A DNA stretch of 10,970 nt, taken from the NCBI GenBank assembly GCA_018985235.1, contig JADGIG010000274.1, positions 1-10,970 on the forward strand, written 5' to 3'. The notes under the pieces were generated by a model. That model was not told the origin of the DNA. It worked only from the letters and a program-made list of their open reading frames with translations, and did not search any database. The position numbers were made by a program, and so were the translations under genes. The stretch's first letter is position 1. Each line of letters begins with the position of its first letter. Below, piece after piece: positions 1 through 7,597 of this stretch. The stretch is from Sanchytrium tribonematis. Taxonomy: Eukaryota; Sanchytriomycota; Sanchytriomycetes; Sanchytriales; Sanchytriaceae.

Positions 1-1828
1 GAAAGCATACAATCCTTAAGAAAAACTATTGATAGTATAACATTGATGGATTATGACGACAAGAGAAAGTTGATGTTCATAATATGTGATGGAATGGTCG
101 TGGGTGCCGGAAATGACAAGGCTACTCCTCGGCTCGTTCTCGATGTGCTTGGCGTTGATAAAGATTTTGATACAGAGCCACTTTCTTTTGAATCACTTGG
201 AGATGGTACTAAGCAGCACAATATGGGGAAAATTTATAGTGGTTTATACGAGAAAGAAGGCCACTTGACTCCATATGTCGTGGTTGTTAAAGTAGGAACT
301 CCTCAGGAAAGAGTGAAACCCGGTAATCGAGGAAAAAGAGACAGTCAAATGATCTTGATGAGATTCTTAAACAAAGTGATTTACGACAAACCAATGTCTC
401 CAATGGAACTGGAACTTTACCATCACATGCAAAATGTAATTGGTGTTCCCCCTAAAAATTATGACCTTGTTCTGATGGTGGATGCGGACACAGAGGTTCT
501 AGAAGACTCTCTTAGCCATTTAGTCAGTAGCATGGTTCACGATTCTAAAGTAATAGGAATCTGTGGTGAGACCAAACTTGCCAATGAAAATGAAAGTCTG
601 GCTACAATGATTCAGGTGTACGAATATTTTATATCGCATCATTTGGCTAAAGCCTTCGAAAGCATGTTTGGATCCGTGACCTGTTTACCTGGATGTTTTT
701 GCATGTATCGAATTTGGAATAGTGAATCCGAGGTTGCATTTTTGGCAAGTAACAACATCATTTCCGATTATGGTGTGAATGAAATTGACACGCTTCACAA
801 GAAAAATCTTTTAAGTTTAGGAGAGGACAGATATCTTACAGTAATTCGTATTTATTTAGACTCTAATGCTAAAACATTTTCCATATCAAAAATTAGGCTT
901 CAATCCTAGAGCCAAATGTTTAACAATTGCTCCAGATCGATATGAAGTCTTGCTTTCGCAAAGACGTAGATGGATTAATTCTACTGTTCACAACTTGGCT
1001 GAATTATTGTTTGTAGACCAAATGTGTGGTTTTTGTTGTTTCAGTATGAGATTTGTAGTTTTTATTGATTTGTTCAGTACAATTGTTCAGCCAGCGGGAA
1101 TTATATATCTTATTTATTTACTTGGTAAAATCGCATATGATTATATTACTCTTGCACCAGACAGACAGGTTCCAGTTATTGCGCTTTATTTACTAGCTGC
1201 AGTTTATGGAATGCAGGCATTTATTTTCATCGTTAAAAGAGAATTTCAACATATTGGTTGGATGATAATATACATATTAGCTATGCCCGTTTTTGGATTC
1301 ATTTTGCCAGTTTATGCTTTTTGGCATTTTGACGACTTTAGTTGGGGAAATACAAGGACTATATTTGGAGACGACGGCAAAAAGAAAGTCATGATTAAAA
1401 ATGTTGAGAAATTTGATTTAAATGAAATACCACATAAAAAATGGTCAGACTATGAAAAAGAAGTGATGGATATGCAAAATTCTATGACCAAGGTTCCTGT
1501 TGGTCAAGCAAGAAGTCTAACCCTATTTAGTGAAAATGACAAAGGAAGTACTAAATCTTCAACTGTTTACAGTGTGCGATCTCCACAGTCAGAATCACGT
1601 AAAAGAATGGTATTTGATCATTCTGATGAGTTTGTGCAAGATTCTGGCCCCACTGACTACGAATTGTATTCTGAGGTTAAAAGAATCTTGAGCGTTGCGG
1701 ATCTAAATGTCATTACTAAGAAGCAGGTTCGGTATGAATTGAGCACATTTTTTGGAACTGAGTTAAGTCATAGGAAAGAGTATATAAACCAGTGTATTGA
1801 TCAAGTTTTATTAGAACTTCAAAAGTAA
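1..1828 (+). CDS. Division-2 chitin synthase, C-terminal part (5' end outside window), two exons
   Basis: Integral-membrane glycosyltransferase that polymerises UDP-GlcNAc into chitin at the plasma membrane. Exons are 1-840 and 860-1828, joined across a 19-base intron in phase 0, giving 602 residues. The frame is open at base 1 ([12 protein letters not shown]...), so the true start lies upstream. Visible motifs, by codon in this window: [11 protein letters not shown] near 50, [10 protein letters not shown] near 108, the DAD metal/sugar site at 161-163, LPGCF near 230, GEDRYLT at 274-280 (the intron falls directly after it) and QRRRW at 314-318, followed by INSTVHN. Three hydrophobic membrane segments follow, then SWGNTR, a Ser-rich linker and, in the last 60 residues, a DEK C-terminal domain (VKRIL..ADL..ITKKQVR). 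DEK_C is typical of class V/VII chitin synthases, which often carry an N-terminal myosin motor; whether this one does cannot be seen. Its 3' end faces the G-alpha gene at 1890, 61 bases away. Confidence 0.95.
841..859 (+). other. 19-base intron in chitin synthase
   Basis: The sequence is gtaattcgtatttatttag. Without removal the frame stops at 907-909 and the GEDRYLT motif is followed by non-family sequence. After removal the protein reads [21 protein letters not shown], as expected for the family. Phase 0. Confidence 0.92.
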
Positions 1829-1889
1829 ATTAAATTTCTAATTAAATTATGTTAGTGTTGTTAATATTTGCAAGAGTATCACAATGATA

Positions 1890-2973
1890 TCAAAGCAATC
1901 CATTTCCTTTCAGGAAATTCTGAACCAAAGTGTCCTTGATTGCTTTAAATACAACTTTGATTTGATTTGTATCTGTGGCGCATGTCAAATGTGGATAAAT
2001 TTTTAATTTTTGGCGATTCACCTCAACAAACTGGTTCAAGATGTATTTCGCTGCTTTATTGGGGTCTGGATCTCCGTTATAGTCAGGAAGATAGGACTGA
2101 AGTGGTATGGATTTTAACTTTTCTTTAAATAAGTCTGTTTTGTTCATGAAAAATATGATTGAGGACCGAATGAACCATCTTGAATTCACCACAGAATCAA
2201 AAAGTTTAATAGACTCTATTAATCGATTAACATTTTCATCTTCTAGAAGCCTTTGACTATATTCAGTTAAGCCCATTACAAATATCAGACTTGTAACGCC
2301 TTCAAAGCAATGAATCCATTTTTTCCTCTCACTTCTTTGTCCACCGACATCGAACATGCTAATTATTAAGGGTTCCATTGTGAATCTTGTTTCTACTATT
2401 CCTGAAGTTTTTGCGCGGCTTCTAAGAATATCCTGATCAGATGGAATGTAATCAGATCCCAAGACTCTTTCAATTTCATCGAAAAAACTATATTAATAAA
2501 AAATACTATGGAGTGGAATCTAGCATGTAAAATTCATTGGATCTCCCCATTAATTCTGCAATTACTGAGTCATTCCAAATATGATTTAATAGTGGTGCCA
2601 TGGAGCTGTTTAATGGCTCTAATCCCTGTGCTTTTCGCTCATCCATTTCCTTGATAACAATATCCATTTCCAATTTATTTTGTTTGTCGCTAAATATTAA
2701 TAATGTATTATGCATCGCGTCATTTAATAATCTGATAGAAAGTTCAACATTCTGATAAATAATTTTTTTATAATTTGATTTATCTTCTTTGGTGTAACCA
2801 CCTAAATTGATGATTTTCATTTGCTTTGCTATTGTGCTCTTCCCACTCTCACCTGCTCCAAGTAACAATATCTTGACGGTTTTTGAATCTTTTTGTGACT
2901 TGGCTTCTTTTAATATTTCTGCATCAAGTTTTAAAGAGTATCGTTTACCTTCATTTGATTGACAATTTCCCAT
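1890..2973 (-). CDS. Heterotrimeric G-protein alpha subunit A, two exons
   Basis: GTP-binding switch that relays receptor signals at the inner face of the plasma membrane. Exons are 2973-2507 and 2487-1890, separated by a 19-base intron, giving 354 aa, the usual G-alpha length. N-terminus MGNCQS fits N-myristoylation at Gly2, with Cys4 as a possible palmitoylation site. All G boxes are present: P-loop GAGESGKST at 39-47, switch I R180-A-K-T183, DVGGQ at 202-206 with the catalytic Gln206, NKTD, and TCAT in the C-terminal part. The receptor-contacting tail is KGNGLL, so the pertussis-toxin cysteine of the Gi class (fourth from the end) is Asn. The closest relative in the window is the G-alpha at 3653, with identical exon-2 length (598 bases) and intron site. 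The gene is convergent with the chitin synthase. An AGCCACT element sits 8 bases before the ATG. Confidence 0.96.
2488..2506 (-). other. 19-base intron in G-alpha A
   Basis: On the minus strand this reads gtattttttattaatatag. It lies in phase 2, and removal joins ...LDSTP to [16 protein letters not shown], matching the G-alpha family pattern at this point. Unspliced, the frame ends in TAG at 2508-2506. Confidence 0.93.
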
Positions 2974-2981
2974 TTTAAAAA

Positions 2982-2988
2982 AGTGGCT
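2982..2988 (-). promoter_or_regulatory. AGCCACT element before G-alpha A
   Basis: The minus strand reads AGCCACT, ending 8 bases before ATG 2973. The same heptamer stands before G-alpha B and deacetylase-like gene 2. A possible initiator or start-proximal promoter element (inference). Confidence 0.45.
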
Positions 2989-3072
2989 GATTTTGTTTCT
3001 TTTTTCAATATTGTTACACGATAATTGAAGCGTCTTCGCCTATGCTAGAGCATTTTTGTTAAATTTACATCT

Positions 3073-3078
3073 TTTATT
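3073..3078 (-). terminator. AATAAA signal of the CUE-like gene
   Basis: AATAAA on the minus strand begins 10 bases after the TGA at 3088 and overlaps the TAA that would end the frameshifted reading. Confidence 0.5.
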
Positions 3079-3087
3079 TGCACTGTT

Positions 3088-3573
3088 TCAAACACCACTG
3101 AATTGCACGCTGTTCGTCGCTTTGTGAAGAATCAGCGATTTTTCTAAGAGTTCTCGGCTTGCTTGGGGAAATAATATATGAAGCCTGTCTAGCTTTTTAT
3201 TGGCCACTTTTTCCACTCTTCTAGTAGGTAAAGGTTCACTAGTTTTAATAAATCTTCTCGTCATTTTTTTTATCAAAGGCAAATTGCAGAATCGGTTTTT
3301 TAAAATAGAGACTTTTGAGCATGGTTGACTCGTATTATAAAATCCGGGTGTAGGCCTGGAATGACAAAATTGGGAAATGTCTGTTTTACTATCAAAATAA
3401 ACACTTCTATATTCAGACTGGTGGGTATAAGCAGATGCTAATGATCGTGAATCTACTGGAACTTTTCTGAATCCACCAGTGTTCATTGAGTACTTAGAAT
3501 CTAATTTAGAGAAATTCGAATTTGACATTTGAAACGTTGGCCTTGAAATATAATCATATCTATTTCCCCACAT
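3088..3573 (-). CDS. Small protein with CUE-like C-terminus, apparent frameshift near the end
   Basis: The frame encodes 161 aa starting with ATG at 3573. Residues 1-125 are rich in Ser, Asn, Tyr, Arg and Lys, look disordered and resemble nothing I recognise. Residues 127-151 (KKLDRLHILFPQASRELLEK...) look like the first two helices of a CUE domain, a ubiquitin-binding three-helix fold with an FP motif. In the current frame the expected third helix is missing and a TGA follows at 3090-3088. In the -1 frame, directly after codon 3120-3118, the sequence reads DEQRAIQWCLKQCK and stops at 3076-3074, which fits CUE helix 3. So the gene seems to carry a one-base loss, a sequencing error or a recoding site. 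No GT-AG intron can explain it. An AATAAA follows the stop. The gene is divergent from the G-alpha at 3653, with 79 bases between them. The gene itself is likely real; the CUE call is moderate. Confidence 0.7.
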   Translation of the reverse strand: MWGNRYDYISRPTFQMSNSNFSKLDSKYSMNTGGFRKVPVDSRSLASAYTHQSEYRSVYFDSKTDISQFCHSRPTPGFYNTSQPCSKVSILKNRFCNLPLIKKMTRRFIKTSEPLPTRRVEKVANKKLDRLHILFPQASRELLEKSLILHKATNSVQFSGV

Positions 3574-3643
3574 TCAATGAAAAACGATAATAAACTCCAA
3601 TCCTAAGGCCTTCTAAATGCATTGATTGTAAATTAAAATAAAA

Positions 3644-3650
3644 AGCCACT
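3644..3650 (+). promoter_or_regulatory. AGCCACT element before G-alpha B
   Basis: AGCCACT ends 2 bases before ATG 3653 and is preceded by an A-rich run. It is identical to the element in front of G-alpha A. If it marks transcription start, the 5' leader would be only a few bases. Confidence 0.45.
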
Positions 3651-3652
3651 CG

Positions 3653-4733
3653 ATGGGTTCTTGTCAAAGTTCTGTTGGACATGAGGGTTATATTTTATCG
3701 AATAAAATTGACAAGGAACTCCGAATGGAGGAGAAAAGTATCAAAGATAGAAACCCGGTGAAACTGTTATTATTGGGTGCAGGTGAAAGTGGAAAATCGA
3801 CAATTGTGAAGCAAATGAAAATTATTCATATGGGTGGATTTTCCAAGAGTGAAAGAGATGGCTACAAATCTCTGATTCATTCAAATATTGTACAAATTGT
3901 GAAAAGTGTGAAAAACGCATCAGAATCATTGCACCAAGAATTATCGCCTACAAACAAAATATTTGTAGATCGTTTTTTGAAAGAATACATGTCCAATCTT
4001 GAGGACAATATTATGATAGAACAAAGTTACTACGAACACTTAAATGATTTCTGGGACGATAAAGTTGTCAAAGAATTAATTAAGACTGAAAACTATTTTC
4101 CTGATAGTTCACAATAGTATTTTGAATTAACACAGTTATATGTCTAATCTTAGGAGAATATTTCAACCTGATTACCTTCCAGATGATACTGACATTATCA
4201 AGTGTCGCATTAAGTCTATAGGTGTCACTGAGACTAAATTTGATCTTCCTCCATTACACATTCAATTGTTTGATGCTGGAGGACAGAGAAGTGAAAGAAG
4301 AAAATGGATACATTGTTTTGAAACTGTCAATTGTGTCTTATTTGTTGCAGCATTGAGTGAATACAATCAAGTTTTATTAGAGGATCCAGAAGTCAGCAGA
4401 CTTCAAGAAAGTTTAAATTTATTTGACAGCATCATAAATTCGAGATGGTTTTCAAGAAGTAGTATTATTTTTTTCATGAATAAGTCAGATATCTTCAAAG
4501 AAAAACTCAAGGTATTTCTTCTAAAAAAACAATTTCCGGATTTTGAATATGGCACTGACTCAGCAAAGGCTGGGAAATATCTTCTTTCCAAATTTGTAGC
4601 ATTGAATAGGCAAAAGCTTCGAATATATCCTCACTTCACAAATGCAACAGACACATCACAAATTAAAGTAGTCTTTCTTGCTGTTAAAGACACTCTTTTA
4701 CAGTCGACTTTAAAGGGAAACGGTATTTTTTAA
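3653..4733 (+). CDS. Heterotrimeric G-protein alpha subunit B, divergent switch regions, two exons
   Basis: Second G-alpha paralogue, presumably membrane-anchored and receptor-coupled. Exons are 3653-4116 and 4136-4733, giving 353 aa. It begins MGSCQS (myristoylation at Gly2, Cys4 nearby). The P-loop GAGESGKST is at 42-50, NKSD is intact, and the switch II glutamine (Gln205) and switch I arginine (Arg179) are kept. Three usually constant places differ: switch I is R-I-K-S-I-G, with Ser182 where the Mg-binding Thr normally sits; the G3 box is DAGGQ instead of DVGGQ (Ala202); and the G5 box is TNAT rather than TCAT. The tail is KGNGIF and lacks the Gi-type cysteine, like its paralogue. The intron is at the same position and phase as in G-alpha A, so both derive from an intron-containing ancestor. 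The AGCCACT element lies 2 bases before the ATG. The 3' end is convergent with the F-BAR/RhoGAP gene, 34 bases away. Confidence 0.95.
4117..4135 (+). other. 19-base intron in G-alpha B
   Basis: The sequence is gtattttgaattaacacag, phase 2. Removal joins ...FPDSSQ to YYMSNLRRIFQPDYLP. It is at the same alignment position as the intron of G-alpha A. Unspliced, the frame stops at once with TAG (4115-4117). Confidence 0.93.
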
Positions 4734-4742
4734 AATCCAAAT

Positions 4743-4748
4743 AATAAA
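4743..4748 (+). terminator. AATAAA signal of G-alpha B
   Basis: AATAAA begins 10 bases after the stop at 4731-4733, within the 34-base gap to the convergent F-BAR/RhoGAP stop. Confidence 0.5.
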
Positions 4749-4767
4749 TATTTATATAGCATAAGCA

Positions 4768-6622
4768 TTAAGGTTCAAAAATAAGATTGACATTCTCTAC
4801 AATACACTCCACCACTCGACAAATATGCATTAGATCTTCCTTTTCTACTCGGACGAGACTGGGGCCCACTCTCAAAGCCAAACAAAAGGCACTTAATTTC
4901 TTTTTCTCAGTAATTCTACGTTATTATGACATACTTGTATAAATTTTGCATTAAAAGCTTGAGAGCACAATAATTTGCATCAGGAAGCTTATTTACACAG
5001 TCGTGGATCCCAATAACTCTTCTTCGATTGTCGTCACATTTGACAGAACCAATAAATTCATGGACCATATAATTAGGTATTAAACCGTCAGGAAGTTCTC
5101 TAAAAAATAGCAATATCAGTTCGCAGATGATAGGCATTGTAATCGCATTGACATCTACAGATGGAGCATGTTTGTTTAATTGGTTTCTGAGAGGTATAAT
5201 TTTGTCAAGAGACTCATTTGAATTGTAAATGTCTACTCTTTCAGAATATCTATTTAAGCTATTGATAAGACTTTCTAAAACCCTGGGTGTATTTGAGTCG
5301 TCCTTTTCACAAAGAGATTGAAGATCCACGCCAAAATTTCCAAAAATAAGATCTGATGCATTCTCTGTCATCAAACGACTATCAGACTTAAATGGTTTTG
5401 TAGCAACATTCATTTCTTGGACGTGCTCGAGATAAACCTTTTCATTATTATTGTAAGAGAATCGAATGAAGTCCGCTAGATCTTTTTCGAGATTAAATCT
5501 CTGAACCACTTCCAAAAAAGTAGTAGTAAGAAAACCATCTTCGTCAATCTCCGCTTCGTGAGGAGTAAGACTGTAGCTGTTTTCTCTATGTAATACCATC
5601 CTCTCGAAATTTTCATCCAGATCGTGTAAGTCGGAGGGTTCATTTTCGTAAGAGCCAAGCAGCAGACGTCGTTGGTCATTTTCAGCTTTCATCGACTTCC
5701 AATATACACCAAAGGCCCACTTATATCGGTCACTTAATTCCTTACTAAGTTCAATCATAGAATGTAGCAACTTTGGAAGATGAATTCTATAGTGGTTTTG
5801 ATGGAATGATATCAATACGGCAATCTGCTTTTGATATTTAATTGACTTGTCCCCTGTCTTCACAGAGTACTTAGATTCAAGACCTTGTAGACTTTCCAAA
5901 GACGTCTTGCTTCCCAGAATGTTGAAAGCAGATTTTCTTTTGTTGACGACGGGCTTTGAAAGATCTAAAATAAATTGAACTCTATTTTCAATGCTCTCCT
6001 CCCATTTCTGTGTGTAAACATGCAAGTCTTTCTTGAAACCCTCAAGAATTTTCTCTTGTTCTTTCTTTGACTTTTGCAAATCTTCTAAAGAACTTTTCAT
6101 TCTCTTTCGACTATTTTCATGTCCATCTACAATTCCCTTAATGTCTTGCGACAAAGATTCTAAAGATTGTCCTAAAAGTACTTGGAGATTGCCACTTTCC
6201 AGTTGAATCCTCTCCAATACGCTTAGCTTCGAGGTAGTTTCTAGAATTGCGTCATTGGGTACAACCCTTGCGTCAACGCTCCTCTTGAATTGCGAAAACG
6301 CGTTCGAATTGCTCTTTCCTGAGCTTTTCAAAAGCTGTCCCTTTTTCTTCAGGTAGTCACTAAGTTCTAGAAGTTGAAAAACTTGATACTTGATATATTC
6401 AATCATATAATCTGGTCCTTCTTTTAAATCACAGAGCAAATTGACTAAATTGTGTTCATCAGAGCTATGAGTTTGGTAAGTTGGTTGAGACTGCCACTTC
6501 TCTGAAATTTTATCAGAGGCCCTACTTCCTTCGGGACTACTAACCTTAGATATCTCACTTTTAATGTCAGGCTGTCTTAATAATGTAGCATAGCCAAGTT
6601 TTGGAATCGATTCTAGATTCAT
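4768..6622 (-). CDS. F-BAR plus RhoGAP domain protein, GAP probably catalytically dead, two exons
   Basis: Proteins of this architecture bind curved membrane through a dimeric F-BAR and act on Rho GTPases in polarity, cytokinesis and wall integrity. Exons are 6622-4935 and 4915-4768 with a 19-base intron, giving 611 aa. Residues 1-55 are Ser-rich. Residues 56-325 are long charged helices compatible with an F-BAR domain. Residues 355-410 form a linker with no clear family. Residues 428-611 are RhoGAP, with TPRVLESLIN, LLFFRELPDGLIP and, across the splice, LPDANY..LKLLMQNLYK-ITEKKKLSAF, then LRVGPSLV. The key catalytic positions are changed: the arginine finger (GIFRxSG) is DIYNSNE with Asn467, the conserved Lys four before the FRELP Arg is Leu504, and the Asn six before the GP is Cys574. 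A role as binder or scaffold rather than GAP is inferred. The F-BAR call is moderate; RhoGAP is firm. Confidence 0.9.
4916..4934 (-). other. 19-base intron in F-BAR/RhoGAP gene
   Basis: On the minus strand this reads gtatgtcataataacgtag, phase 2. Removal restores the last 49 residues of the RhoGAP domain, including VGPSLV and the terminal helices ending in LIFEP. Unspliced, the frame runs into the TAG that is the intron's own 3' end. Confidence 0.93.
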
Positions 6623-6634
6623 ATCACTTAAAAC

Positions 6635-6640
6635 AATGGC
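6635..6640 (-). promoter_or_regulatory. GCCATT element before F-BAR/RhoGAP gene
   Basis: The minus strand reads GCCATT, 12 bases before ATG 6622, inside the 170-base divergent region shared with the gene at 6793. It is a variant (T for C) of the AGCCACT element. Confidence 0.35.
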
Positions 6641-6792
6641 CTACAAAATTGATCCGCCAAGTAAAACTAGAAAGATATAGTAAAATCTGAAATAGAAGCT
6701 AAATAGTAACAAATTTTTAGAAGATAAACACTTACGAAATTGTAGATATTAGAAAAATACGTGAACGATGTTGGCGTCAAAATTTGAAACAC

Positions 6793-7578
6793 ATGTTGAA
6801 TCTTTTTCGAACGGTAGTATTGGTTAGTTTAGCTAGCTTTTTATATTACTACTATGGTACAAAAGAATCAGATCTAGAACGTAGAGCTGCAAACAATTTC
6901 ATTTCACAATGTAGCTTGCCAAATTTAGTAGCTTTGACAGTATTTAAAGCTGGACCGCACCTTGATGCTTGGTTAGCTGCATTGGCAATTCAAAATGTTA
7001 AGATCACGTTCATGTTAGACAGGGCCACTTTATCAAATGTTGCATTGGTCCAGCGTATTGTTAACGAAGGACATAATGTCGGAATTGATGCTTTCAATGA
7101 GCCTTTGACCACTAGTAACATTGTTGCAACTTTGAAAGAATTGGGTAATATCGTGGGTCCTACCATTAAAAAAATCCCCCGATTTTACACTTTGAATCAG
7201 CCAAATGCAGAGGAACTTGCGGGAGTTGCATTGCAGTCTGCATTCTATGCGGTTAATGTAAATACAGAGTTTTTGAAGACCGGTAACTTAATTACTCAAG
7301 TTGCTGGAATTCAATTGTCTGGAACTCAAACAATTTTAGGAATGGTGGATAGTGCTGAATCACAGATTGATACAACAGCATTTGCAACCTTTTTGCAAAC
7401 ATTGGTAAACTCCAAAAACAACCTCGTCTCTTTGGCTGATTGTACTCAGAAATCTTCTGCATATGACTTATGGTGGAGCACTGGTCAAAGTTCTTCAGCT
7501 TCTACTAGCACTGATGGAAATAATGCTAAAGTCAATCAAAAAAGTAGCAGTGGTATGCTGAAATGGTTTTTATGGTGA
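6793..7578 (+). CDS. NodB/chitin-deacetylase-like membrane-anchored protein 1, catalytic residues lost
   Basis: Related to polysaccharide deacetylases, which remove acetyl groups from chitin, but probably inactive. The protein has 261 aa. ATG 6793 is chosen because MLNLFRTVVLV aligns with MLNIFRTTVLV of the neighbour at 8498; the frame also opens at a TTG at 6784. Residues 4-21 form a signal peptide or membrane anchor. The NodB landmarks are still traceable: TFDDGP has become TVFKAGP (49-55), so both Asp are gone; the GNHTxxHP region has become GIDAFNEP (97-104), so both metal His are gone; and VSLADC near 215 matches the V-x-x-x-E-C segment of fungal chitin deacetylases. A Ser-rich tail follows, ending SGMLKWFLW, too short for a convincing GPI signal. 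An out-of-frame ATG at 6768 opens a 19-codon frame that overlaps the start. The gene converges on the next one with only 19 bases between stops. Confidence 0.85.
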   Translation: MLNLFRTVVLVSLASFLYYYYGTKESDLERRAANNFISQCSLPNLVALTVFKAGPHLDAWLAALAIQNVKITFMLDRATLSNVALVQRIVNEGHNVGIDAFNEPLTTSNIVATLKELGNIVGPTIKKIPRFYTLNQPNAEELAGVALQSAFYAVNVNTEFLKTGNLITQVAGIQLSGTQTILGMVDSAESQIDTTAFATFLQTLVNSKNNLVSLADCTQKSSAYDLWWSTGQSSSASTSTDGNNAKVNQKSSSGMLKWFLW

Positions 7579-7586
7579 GTAAATTT

Positions 7587-7592
7587 TTTATT
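7587..7592 (-). terminator. AATAAA signal of deacetylase-like gene 2
   Basis: Minus-strand AATAAA begins 6 bases after the TAA at 7598, between the convergent genes. Confidence 0.5.
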
Positions 7593-7597
7593 TAATT

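Noticed and set aside
43-45. TTG at 43 as the start of the chitin synthase
   Set aside because: The frame is open to base 1 and the upstream codons match the family ([12 protein letters not shown]), so the gene simply enters from the left.
1890-2973. Reading each G-alpha as two separate genes or as a pseudogene with an internal stop
   Set aside because: A 19-base GT-AG intron restores 354 and 353 aa, the normal length, with intact family sequence over the joint in both genes.
3100-3200. A short intron to repair the CUE-like frame
   Set aside because: There is no GT donor in the coding strand between the CUE helices and the frame change; the only GT-AG pair nearby is 11 bases long and lies past the shift.
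6784-6786. TTG at 6784 as the start of deacetylase-like gene 1
   Set aside because: ATG 6793 follows three codons later and aligns exactly with the ATG of the paralogue at 8498.
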